A stretch of DNA of 13,076 nucleotides from an uncultured Collinsella sp. Lineage in GTDB: Bacteria > Actinomycetota > Coriobacteriia > Coriobacteriales > Coriobacteriaceae. The DNA lies in NCBI GenBank assembly GCA_902492825.1, contig CABUMZ010000044.1:1-13076 (forward strand), in the 5' to 3' direction. Below are positions 1-6,790 of the stretch, piece after piece. The notes under the pieces were generated by a model. That model did no database searches and had not been told where the DNA came from. It saw only the letters and a program-made list of their open reading frames with translations. Position 1 is the stretch's first letter, and each line of letters starts with the position of its first letter. A program made the position numbers and the translations under genes.

Positions 1-2
1 TG

Positions 3-704
3 AATGAAATAAAGGCGCGAAAACGGGATTACCGAAATTGCCTTGCGGTTAATAATGTGGGCCGCATACAGGTCCTAGATTTAGACTTCAGTTTAATTCG
101 CGACGAAGAGCTGGTTGATATAACTTGCGGGGTGAATCTTCAATTCGACGTGGGCAGAACGTATGTAATTACAGGCCCTAATGGTGTTGGAAAAAGCACA
201 CTATTAAAGCTGCTCCTGGGTTTTTACGAGCACGCAAATGACAATATCGAGTACGATTGCACAAAGTTGACCGCTATCAATCTTGACCGAGTTCGGTCGG
301 AGTGTTTCTCTGCTATGCAGCAAACGGCTTTCGTCCCCGGTGACACAGTTGAAGAATATTTGCATGAATACGGCATCAGCTATGAGTTAATGGCGTCGTT
401 TCTCAAGGAATGCGGTTTCGAACCAATTGATAAAATAAGATGGGAAAAATGTTCTAATCTATCTGGAGGAGAGCTGCAAAGGTTGCGCTTGGCTATGGCG
501 TTATGCCGAAAAGCGGATTTTGTAATTCTCGATGAGCCGACCAATGATCTTGACGGATCGGCATGTGGCTGCCTGATAGAGTACATTAAACAAAATAAGC
601 GAGGTCAGGCCTTTTTGATCGTTTCGCATGATTCTAGATTGCTCGATGTCGCCGATCATATTTTGGTAATGAGCGGTGAGGGGGCTATTGAATTAGCCAA
701 ATAA
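3..704 (+). CDS. ABC transporter ATP-binding domain, 5'-truncated by the window edge
   Basis: This is the nucleotide-binding domain of an ABC transporter, which hydrolyses ATP to drive substrate movement across the membrane. Numbered from a GTG at 57, it shows Walker A GPNGVGKST (40-48), Q-loop area MQQ (87-89), signature LSGGE (135-139), Walker B with FVILDEPTNDLD (155-166) and the switch histidine in VSHD (H191). The frame stays open to base 3, and no Shine-Dalgarno site precedes the GTG, so the real start is probably upstream. The extra residues look like a linker before the domain, so the whole protein may be a fused permease-ATPase half-transporter; this is inference. The DEPTNDLD sequence differs from the DEATSALD usual in exporters, so a stand-alone ATPase is also possible. 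The gene is visibly AT-richer, with ATA, TTA and AGA-type codons rare in its neighbours, suggesting horizontal transfer. The substrate cannot be told from the sequence. Confidence 0.9.
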   Translation, partial: NEIKARKRDYRNCLAVNNVGRIQVLDLDFSLIRDEELVDITCGVNLQFDVGRTYVITGPNGVGKSTLLKLLLGFYEHANDNIEYDCTKLTAINLDRVRSECFSAMQQTAFVPGDTVEEYLHEYGISYELMASFLKECGFEPIDKIRWEKCSNLSGGELQRLRLAMALCRKADFVILDEPTNDLDGSACGCLIEYIKQNKRGQAFLIVSHDSRLLDVADHILVMSGEGAIELAK

Positions 705-1106
705 TGGATTCCTGGTTGTGCTGGAATGATATTGGGACGTATATTTGGTTGCTTTTTAAGGCGGGCATAATAACCGGGTGATCAACTCTTTCTCGTTCCA
801 TATGAATTTAGCGCCTCCCGAATGAATGTAATGGGCGGCTCCGGAACCCCCCGCTGTGCTGGCCTAGGGGAAACGGAATAGACGGACCGACCGTTCGACT
901 TTGCCTGGGAAAAGATGTCGGGCGGTGGGCGGAGTATGGCCACCGGACTCATCGAACCGCATCTCCGCCATTCTTTCAACTGGGAAAACGGTGCCCCCGG
1001 GCTCTGGAGAGACTGCGGGAGGGGCGTTCGGCTAACTGCGGGTACGACCTATTTGCCCAATGTGTTCGCCTGAGATCGGAAATTAACTATCGTGCGCCCC
1101 ATGACG
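705..1106. other. Gene-free region between convergent genes, with structured GC-rich part
   Basis: No convincing gene is present in these 402 bases. The first ~100 bases are AT-rich like the ABC gene; composition changes to GC-rich near 820-840. The right part holds a 7-bp inverted repeat (GGCGGAG at 928-934 with CTCCGCC at 963-969), three copies of GGGAAA in similar contexts (near 868, 908 and 982) and fragments resembling riboswitch boxes (GGGAAAACGGTG at 982-993; CTCTGGAGAGA around 1002-1012). A 65-codon minus-strand frame (782-979) has no ribosome-binding site and no recognisable domain. No clear intrinsic terminator is seen for either flanking gene. It may be decayed sequence at the edge of an acquired segment, or an unrecognised structured RNA. 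Confidence 0.5.
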
Positions 1107-2636
1107 CTAGTCCAGCTTGGTGCCTGGTACTTGCGGCGCCTCTTCAAGCAGCGCTTTGAGCTCGTTCAAAATGGAAACGGGCTGTCGGTCAACGCTGTTC
1201 AGATGAAGTGTCGCCACACGAATGGGTGGCTGATATTCAAGCGAGCCGATGAGCACGGGAGAACCCAGGAATCGCTCGATTTCTTCTGCGATCGCGTCGG
1301 TCTCTTCGGGATCAAAGTCGTCGAAAAGCGCTACGAATGCCGGCCCCGTCGAGCGGAACAGGCGACCCTTGCCGCGTGAGCATTCCATGAGGCAAGCGGC
1401 ACTTTCTGCCAAAACGCGGTCGCCCGCATCAAAGCCAAAGCGGGCATTGACCTCGGCGATATCGTCGACCTTAATGGCAATAAAGCCTGCCTCGCGCGCC
1501 ACGCGACGCATTTCGCCAATGGCGTTGACCAGGGCGTGGACATCGCCCAGGCCCGTTACCGAGTCGGTCGTATCCGCTAGGCTTCGGTTGACGATGATGC
1601 CCACATACATGCTGGGCTCGGTATCGGTGCCGTCCAAGCGGTAGCCAGTGCAGTCGCAAAGCGCGTACGCTCCGGTGGCATCCATTACGCGATACTGCAT
1701 GTAGTGGAAGTGCCACGTGCTGTTTATCACCATGTTGAGCTCGGCGCGTACGTTGTCGCGGTCCTCGGGATGAACGCGGGCGAGCCACATATCGACTGAG
1801 TTAAAAGGGTGCTGGGAGGGCAGGTCAAAATCGCGCACGGCGTTAACCGACCATTGCGATTCTCCCGTATCGAGATTGAGGATAAACGGATAGCGCGTCT
1901 CGGAGCTCATGGAAATCGCTTGGAACACCCGGTCGTTGCAGGGAAGCTGATCGACGATTGGGCGTTGCGGCGCGTCATCGTCTTTCGGTTGCTGCACACG
2001 ATGCATAAGCTTATAGCGATACATCTTGCGATCGGCATCCATCGTCATCTGGCGACGCGTGTCGCCGGCAAGTGGATCGACGCGCGAGCAGCCAAAGCTA
2101 AAGCTGCCGATCATGGGTGCCTTGCCACCTGAGCTCGCCTCGATCAGTCCGGTACGTACCTGCTCCAAGCGCTGCTCGAGTTCGGTCTCGTTTGCGGAGG
2201 GCGAGATGAGCGCAAACTCGTCTCCACCGATACGGAACAGCATCTCATCGTGCTCCATGGTTTCGGAGAGCGTGCGGCAGATGCTCAGAATATAGCGATT
2301 GCCTTCGGCGTGACCAAACCCATCATTGCAATGTTTGAGATGGTCGATGTCAATATAGGCGCAGGTGAAGGGGTCGCCTTTGTGCCAGAGTTGCTCAACG
2401 TGACGGTCGAATCCGTTGCGGTTGCCCAAGTTGGTGAGCGGATCGATATAGGCGTTGCGCTCAAGCAGCTGGCGCTCTTGTTGCAGGATGGCATGCGTCT
2501 TTTGCAGTTGCTCACCAACGGCGCGTAGCCCAGCAGGCAGCGCGGCAACATCGAGTTCGGCGGTCGAGACGCCGTTCGCAAGTCGCTGAAGATAGGCAAT
2601 AATCGATTGCTCGCCCAGGCGATACGACTCGTTCAT
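1107..2636 (-). CDS. Diguanylate cyclase: GGDEF, PAS, degenerate GGDEF
   Basis: A cytosolic signalling protein of 509 residues that probably makes cyclic-di-GMP from two GTP. After an N-terminal helix comes a GGDEF domain (about 60-215) opening with DPLTNLGNR and carrying an intact RIGGDEF (GGDEF at 137-141). The allosteric I-site (RxxD before GGDEF) is absent: the equivalent residues are E-H-D-E. A PAS-like sensor follows (about 240-340; WLARVHPEDRDNV and YRVMDATGAY), then a second GGDEF-fold domain (about 355-505) in which the signature is replaced by STGPAF, so it is probably non-catalytic. I chose the ATG at 2636 because AAGGAGG (minus strand, 2646-2652) sits nine bases upstream; an in-frame ATG at 2663 has no such site. 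It is paralogous to the first part of the larger gene upstream on the same strand. No transmembrane segment is evident. Confidence 0.9.
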   Translation of the reverse strand: MNESYRLGEQSIIAYLQRLANGVSTAELDVAALPAGLRAVGEQLQKTHAILQQERQLLERNAYIDPLTNLGNRNGFDRHVEQLWHKGDPFTCAYIDIDHLKHCNDGFGHAEGNRYILSICRTLSETMEHDEMLFRIGGDEFALISPSANETELEQRLEQVRTGLIEASSGGKAPMIGSFSFGCSRVDPLAGDTRRQMTMDADRKMYRYKLMHRVQQPKDDDAPQRPIVDQLPCNDRVFQAISMSSETRYPFILNLDTGESQWSVNAVRDFDLPSQHPFNSVDMWLARVHPEDRDNVRAELNMVINSTWHFHYMQYRVMDATGAYALCDCTGYRLDGTDTEPSMYVGIIVNRSLADTTDSVTGLGDVHALVNAIGEMRRVAREAGFIAIKVDDIAEVNARFGFDAGDRVLAESAACLMECSRGKGRLFRSTGPAFVALFDDFDPEETDAIAEEIERFLGSPVLIGSLEYQPPIRVATLHLNSVDRQPVSILNELKALLEEAPQVPGTKLD

Positions 2637-2645
2637 GATGGATAA

Positions 2646-2652
2646 CCTCCTT
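2646..2652 (-). promoter_or_regulatory. Ribosome-binding site fixing the GGDEF gene start
   Basis: AAGGAGG on the minus strand, nine bases before the ATG at 2636-2634. It decides between that ATG and the longer reading that would begin at 2663. Confidence 0.8.
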
Positions 2653-2674
2653 GGGCGGAACAACGGTTTGTATC

Positions 2675-2705
2675 ATATCCCCAATTCGGTTTGAATTGGG
2701 GATAT
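2675..2705. repeat. Perfect 13-bp inverted repeat upstream of the GGDEF gene
   Basis: Arms ATATCCCCAATTC (2675-2687) and GAATTGGGGATAT (2693-2705) are perfectly complementary around a 5-base spacer. On the minus strand a possible -10 box, TATGAT (2672-2677), overlaps the downstream arm. There is no T-tract on either side, so it is not a standard terminator. It could be an operator for the GGDEF gene or a hairpin in its leader; this is inference. Confidence 0.75.
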
Positions 2706-2710
2706 AAGTT

Positions 2711-2734
2711 AGCCAATGGGGACAAATGTCCCCT
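2711..2734. repeat. GGGGACA/TGTCCCC palindromic intergenic element
   Basis: GGGGACA (2718-2724) and TGTCCCC (2727-2733) form a near-perfect 7-bp palindrome with a 2-base centre, preceded by AGCCAAT. The motif GCCAA-N-GGGACA also occurs in the larger palindrome at 8843-8877, suggesting a family of dispersed palindromic repeats. It lies between the stop of the large GGDEF/EAL gene and the start of the smaller GGDEF gene. Confidence 0.6.
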
Positions 2735-2763
2735 TCGACGGTGGCGTTTTGCGCGCGAGCGTA

Positions 2764-5481
2764 TCAGTTGTTATTGCCACCATCGAGCAATGCCTCAAAA
2801 TCCTTCGCCGGCATGGGGCGGTAGTAGAGGAAGCCCTGAGCGTAGCGGGCGCCCATTTGTCGTAGCATGTTCGCCTGCTCATTTGTCTCGACACCTTCGA
2901 CCACGACGGGCAGATGGAGCGACTGCGCCATTTCGAGCATCGATGAAATGATTTGCGTGCTGCGGCCTTGATCGCGGTCGGTGGGCACAAAGGTGCGGTC
3001 GAGCTTGATGACGTCGACGTTGACGTTCTTGAGCATCGCGAGCGTGGACTGACCGGTGCCAAAATCGTCCATATAGGTCGAGAAGCCGCGGGTGTGCAGA
3101 TCTGCGGTCAGCTTATCCACGGCCTCGGATTCTCCCGTATAAGCCGTCTCGGTGATCTCGATACGCATGAGCTCGGGCGGTAGGTTGTATTGGGCGGCGA
3201 GCACCCCCATATGTTCGGCAACGTCGCAGGCAAGGATATCCACGCGCGACACATTAAGCGAGACCGGAACCACGCGAAGACGGCGATCGAGACGCTCGCG
3301 AAGCCATATGGCGACACCCTGCCAAATGTACTTGTCGAGCGTCACTACAAAGCCGCTTTCCTCGAGTGCGGGGATAAACGTTGCGGGCGAAATGAGAGAG
3401 CCGTCCTTGTCAATCCAGCGGGTGAGTGCTTCGGCGCCAATAATCTCGCCGGTTTCCATATCGACCTGGGGCTGAAGATAGTACGTGATGCGACCATTTG
3501 ACAGCGCGTACTGGAATTCGGTCAGCGTGCGGTGGAACGCGACTTCGCGCTCGTACTCCGCGGGGCGGAAAATGGCAATGCGCTCCTTAAAGTCGTTTTT
3601 TGCGCGTCGATTGGTAAACATGGCCTTTGCCTGCGCATCGATGGTGATTTCCTCATTGGAGTCGATGGGGTAAACGCCCATGGACGGCCAGAAACCTACG
3701 CCGTCATCATGCCTGGCTACTGCCTCACGAACGCGGTTGTAGATTTGATGGACGGTGATGTGCTTAAAGGGGACGAGTACGCAAAAGTCATCTTGGCCCC
3801 AGTACCCTGCGACGCCCATATCGGCATTCTCGATGTCCTTGAGGACCGTGCCCACATCGGCGAGTACGCGGTCGCCCTCGGCCTGGCCGTGCCATTCATT
3901 AAACAGGCGCATGTGGCCCATGTCGACCGTGGCGATGCACCAGGCGTCGTCGCGCCTTGCCTCGAGAAATGCGTTGGCGCGCCGCATAAACTCGCTGGGT
4001 CGATAGAGGCCCGTGAGCGTGTCGATGCGTTCGGCGATGGCGCTTTTGCGCTCCGCCTCGGGTATGGGGAGACTATCGTTGGGAACAAGCCCGCCGGCCG
4101 TGCGAAGGCGACGCTCGAGTTCGCCTAAAACGGCGGTCGCTTGATGGGTTAAGTGCTCGTAAAAGGCCGGGACGACAAGACAGACGGGAGTAATGGTGTC
4201 GCCTGCGATTCGAACAGGAGCGAAAACGGCCTCTTTAAGGTGGCGGGTCAGTTGCTCGAATGCCTCGTGGTTCAGGTCGTTGCTGAGCACGACGAACTGG
4301 ACGCTTCGTGAACGGTAGACCCGGCTCCTGCCGCGGGTGATCGACAGCATGCGGCCTGCGTATTCGGCAAGCATGTTGTCGACAGCCTCGGCCCCGTAGA
4401 GCTCGTTGAGCTTCGTCGTGCCACGAACGCGCACCGCTATAAGCCCTGTCTCGCAACGATCGCGGCGGCAGGCGTCGATGGCGTTGGCCAGCATTCGCTG
4501 CGTTCCGAGGCCTGTGGCGGCATCGACGGTTTCGGCAAGTGAGTGGTTGACGAGCTCGCCGACATAGAGCGAGGGGACATTTCCGTCGCCGTCGATACGA
4601 AACCCGCGAGCACGGCAAAGGACGTAGTCGCCGACGGCGTTGCGCACACGATACTGCATGACGCGACGGTGCTTGGTGCCGTTGTAGACTTGGTCGATGT
4701 CGTTGATGCAGGCCTCAAGGTCATCGGGATGGACGCGCGTTTTCCAGTAATCGCGACAGTTGTCTATGTGCTCCGAGGGAAGGCCAAGATCGCGCAAGGC
4801 ACCTTGTGACCAAAGGGTGCGATGTTTGTCCAAGTTCTCGATAAAGAAATAACGGCCCTCGTTGAGCATCGAAAAGGCGTCAAAAATACGATCGCTTATT
4901 TCGAAGTCGTCGGCGTGAACTTGCGTGATATTGCGTCGATCGAGGTGCATGGCATGACGTAGCTTGTAGTCGTACATGCGATGGTCGGCATCGAGCGTCA
5001 TGCGATTGGAAGCTTCGCCCAGGGCGGGGTCGGCATGTGACACTCCGTAGCTAAACGAGCGGGGCATCTCGGAATCGTTGTTTTTGAGCAGAACCGTTCG
5101 GCAGTGTTTCAGACGTTCGGCGAGGTCGTCCTCGGTTGCAATCGTAGATAGGATGGCAAACTCGTCGCCGCCTATGCGAAACGCCGCTTCGCCCACCTTC
5201 ATATACAGCTTAAGATAGAGACTTACCTGCAAGATATAGCGGTTGCCCTCGTCATGCCCAAAGACGTCGTTGCAGTGCTTGAGATTGTCGATATCGATGA
5301 ACGCCATGGTAACGGGGGCGTCCTGCTCCCAGAGCTCCTCGAGGGAACGGGCAAAGCCGCCACGGTTGCCAAGCCCGGTAAGCTGGTCGGTAAAGGCAGT
5401 CCTGATCAGATCCTCCTGCCGTTCGAGAAGGTCGCGGACGGTCTTTTCGAGCGTTTCGGTGTAATTGCTGACAGTATCCAT
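2764..5481 (-). CDS. Composite GGDEF-PAS-GGDEF*-GGDEF*-EAL cyclic-di-GMP enzyme
   Basis: A 905-residue cytosolic protein combining synthesis and breakdown of cyclic-di-GMP. A short helix (1-30) leads into GGDEF domain 1 (about 30-185), with DQLTGLGNR and intact GGDEF at 104-108 but no RxxD inhibitory site (K-V-G-E there). A PAS-like domain follows (about 205-305; TRVHPDDLEA, YRVRNAVGDY), then a degenerate GGDEF-fold (about 320-470; signature replaced by RSVQF), another altered one (about 495-640; WGQDDF) and a C-terminal EAL domain (about 650-900). The EAL domain keeps the expected residues: E in GAEALTRW, N in SLNVSR, E in RIEITET, DD in MDDFGTG, K in IKLDRTF, E in VVEGVET and Q in AQGFLYYRPMP, so phosphodiesterase activity is likely. 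The ATG at 5481 has only a weak ribosome-binding site. The first ~470 residues parallel the next gene downstream, pointing to duplication. Net direction of activity cannot be told. Confidence 0.92.
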   Translation of the reverse strand: MDTVSNYTETLEKTVRDLLERQEDLIRTAFTDQLTGLGNRGGFARSLEELWEQDAPVTMAFIDIDNLKHCNDVFGHDEGNRYILQVSLYLKLYMKVGEAAFRIGGDEFAILSTIATEDDLAERLKHCRTVLLKNNDSEMPRSFSYGVSHADPALGEASNRMTLDADHRMYDYKLRHAMHLDRRNITQVHADDFEISDRIFDAFSMLNEGRYFFIENLDKHRTLWSQGALRDLGLPSEHIDNCRDYWKTRVHPDDLEACINDIDQVYNGTKHRRVMQYRVRNAVGDYVLCRARGFRIDGDGNVPSLYVGELVNHSLAETVDAATGLGTQRMLANAIDACRRDRCETGLIAVRVRGTTKLNELYGAEAVDNMLAEYAGRMLSITRGRSRVYRSRSVQFVVLSNDLNHEAFEQLTRHLKEAVFAPVRIAGDTITPVCLVVPAFYEHLTHQATAVLGELERRLRTAGGLVPNDSLPIPEAERKSAIAERIDTLTGLYRPSEFMRRANAFLEARRDDAWCIATVDMGHMRLFNEWHGQAEGDRVLADVGTVLKDIENADMGVAGYWGQDDFCVLVPFKHITVHQIYNRVREAVARHDDGVGFWPSMGVYPIDSNEEITIDAQAKAMFTNRRAKNDFKERIAIFRPAEYEREVAFHRTLTEFQYALSNGRITYYLQPQVDMETGEIIGAEALTRWIDKDGSLISPATFIPALEESGFVVTLDKYIWQGVAIWLRERLDRRLRVVPVSLNVSRVDILACDVAEHMGVLAAQYNLPPELMRIEITETAYTGESEAVDKLTADLHTRGFSTYMDDFGTGQSTLAMLKNVNVDVIKLDRTFVPTDRDQGRSTQIISSMLEMAQSLHLPVVVEGVETNEQANMLRQMGARYAQGFLYYRPMPAKDFEALLDGGNNN

Positions 5482-5805
5482 GTTCTAAGCGACTTTCTGA
5501 GGTCGGGGCGGATTGCGTCGGGCGAGCTCGTTGTGTACACGCGTCGTTGCTCAGCGCTTTGCATGTATCCAGGCCCCCGCCTTGCCGCGTTGTTGAGTTA
5601 ATTTGCCGGCTAATGTTCGCTGTTGATAACAGCTGAGTAGTGTAAACAATAGTGCACAATTATATATGGGTGCACATGCTGTGGGCGGCTATTATTCGAC
5701 AAGCGGTAGCGCGACGATGCGATGTTCGATAAAAATGCGACTGGGACGATATATGTTGACGGGTATACTTGTCCCGTTTCAAAACGCAGGAACGGAGATG
5801 GTCGC
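5482..5805. promoter_or_regulatory. Divergent control region between GGDEF/EAL and patatin genes
   Basis: No gene is seen in these 324 bases. The centre is AT-rich. A minus-strand TATAAT (5659-5664) is a plausible -10 box for the GGDEF/EAL gene, though no good -35 box lies 16-18 bases away; it would give a leader of about 170 bases. This box is flanked by two palindromic GTGCAC hexamers (5652-5657 and 5670-5675). A dyad GCTGTT-GAT-AACAGC lies at 5619-5633. For the patatin gene, TATACT (5764-5769) is the best -10 candidate. Operator roles are inference. Confidence 0.5.
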
Positions 5806-6675
5806 ATGGCACAGCCGGATACGACGCGCGCGGTGGGACTCGCGCTCGAGGGAGGCGGCTACCGCGGTATGTATACGGCGGGCGTGCTCGACGTTTGGAT
5901 GGAGCACGGTTTGACCTGCGACCATATGGTGGGCGTCTCGGCGGGCGCGGCATTTGGCTACAACTTTAAATCGCGCCAGATCGGCCGCGCCATTCGCTAT
6001 AACAAGGCCTATTGCGCCGACAAGCGCTATGCGAGCGTGACCAGCTGGCTGCGAACCGGCGATATGTTCAATGCCGACTTTGCCTATCACGAGGTGCCTA
6101 TCGAGCGCGATCCCATCGACCTGGAAGCATATCGCGCCTGCCCCATGCGATTTACGTGCGTGTGTACCGATATCGAGACGGGCAAGGCCGTCTATCACGA
6201 CCTGCCCTATGGCGATGAGCGCGATATCGAGTGGATCCGGGCGTCGTCGGCAATTCCCGTGGCGACGCGTCCTGTCGCCATTGAGGGCCGCAAGTACCTG
6301 GATGGCGGCGTGGCCGATTCCATTCCCAGTGCTTGGCTGTTTGCACAGGGGTATGACCGCAATATCGTGGTACTCACGCAGCCGGCGGGCTTTGTAAAGC
6401 AGCCCAACAGCGTGATGCCCATGCTGCGGCGCGTGTTCCGTCACTATCCGGAGTTTGTCGCAGCGCTTGAGCATCGGCATGAGGTCTACAATGCCACGCT
6501 CGATGACCTGGCACGTCGCGAGGCTGCCGGCGAAATCTTTGTGGTGCGGCCGAGCGAATCGGTGAAGGTGCCGTCGCTGTGTCGCGACCCCGATGAGCTC
6601 GAGCGCATCTATCAGATCGGTCGCCACGATGCAGAGGCGACTCTGCCGGCGTTGGAAGCATATCTGGCGGGGTAA
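5806..6675 (+). CDS. Patatin-like phospholipase family protein
   Basis: A 289-residue patatin-fold lipid acyl hydrolase using a Ser-Asp dyad. The oxyanion-hole glycines appear as EGGGYRG (15-21), the nucleophile elbow as GVSAG (43-47, Ser45) and the catalytic Asp as YLDGG (Asp166), so it should be active. The C-terminal part (about 210-289, with HYPEF and HRHEVYN) resembles the extra region of the YjjU-like bacterial subgroup. No signal peptide is seen, so it is probably cytosolic. I chose the ATG at 5806 because GGAG (5794-5797) lies eight bases upstream and the patatin fold begins directly after; a longer frame from 5722 adds 28 residues of promoter-region sequence. The substrate is unknown. 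It is a single-gene unit, divergent from the cyclic-di-GMP genes and convergent with the thi operon. Confidence 0.9.
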   Translation: MAQPDTTRAVGLALEGGGYRGMYTAGVLDVWMEHGLTCDHMVGVSAGAAFGYNFKSRQIGRAIRYNKAYCADKRYASVTSWLRTGDMFNADFAYHEVPIERDPIDLEAYRACPMRFTCVCTDIETGKAVYHDLPYGDERDIEWIRASSAIPVATRPVAIEGRKYLDGGVADSIPSAWLFAQGYDRNIVVLTQPAGFVKQPNSVMPMLRRVFRHYPEFVAALEHRHEVYNATLDDLARREAAGEIFVVRPSESVKVPSLCRDPDELERIYQIGRHDAEATLPALEAYLAG

Positions 6676-6688
6676 GGGCCGCATGCGG

Positions 6689-6733
6689 AAAGCGCATCCC
6701 GGAATGGACGTTCGAACCGGGATGCGCTTTTCG
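6689..6733. terminator. Intrinsic terminator, probably bidirectional
   Basis: Arms AAAGCGCATCCCGG (6689-6702) and CCGGGATGCGCTTT (6717-6730) form a perfect 14-bp stem with a 14-base loop, followed by TTTTC on the plus strand. It sits just after the patatin stop and about 50 bases beyond the end of the convergent thiE, so it can serve both. Confidence 0.88.
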
Positions 6734-6768
6734 CTATTGAAGATATGAGGCTGCGGATCAGCTGCTTG

Positions 6769-6790
6769 GCCTATGCCTATGCCTATGCCT
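6769..6790. repeat. Hexamer tandem repeat over the thiE stop codon
   Basis: GCCTAT occurs three times in a row (6769-6786) plus a partial fourth copy. On the minus strand this reads GCATAG repeated, in frame with thiE, so it produces three consecutive in-frame TAG stops separated by alanine codons. Probably replication slippage at the 3' end of the gene. Confidence 0.8.

Noticed and set aside
915..970. Hammerhead-like GATGAGTCCGG on the minus strand
   Set aside because: The core CUGAUGA and the GAAA part are not present in the needed order, and no three-helix arrangement could be drawn.
782..979. 65-codon minus-strand frame in the gene-free region
   Set aside because: No ribosome-binding site, Pro/Arg/Ser-rich translation and no recognisable fold.
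5500..5605. Possible cyclic-di-GMP-I riboswitch in the leader of the GGDEF/EAL gene (minus strand has GGCAA and, 19 bases later, GCAAAGC)
   Set aside because: The tetraloop, its receptor, the CCUAA segment and the second helix are all missing; only two short boxes agree, which is compatible with chance.
5743..5775. GGGAC/GTCCC arms as a third member of the GGGACA palindrome family
   Set aside because: Arms are only 5 bp with a 23-base spacer and no GCCAA flank, so resemblance is too weak.
5779..6684. 301-codon minus-strand frame opposite the patatin gene
   Set aside because: Antisense shadow; translation is His/Arg/Ala-rich with no domain, and the sense strand encodes a complete patatin.
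6769..6790. Tandem hexamers as a CRISPR or protein-repeat signal
   Set aside because: No spacers, unit of six bases only, and located at a stop codon; simple slippage explains it.
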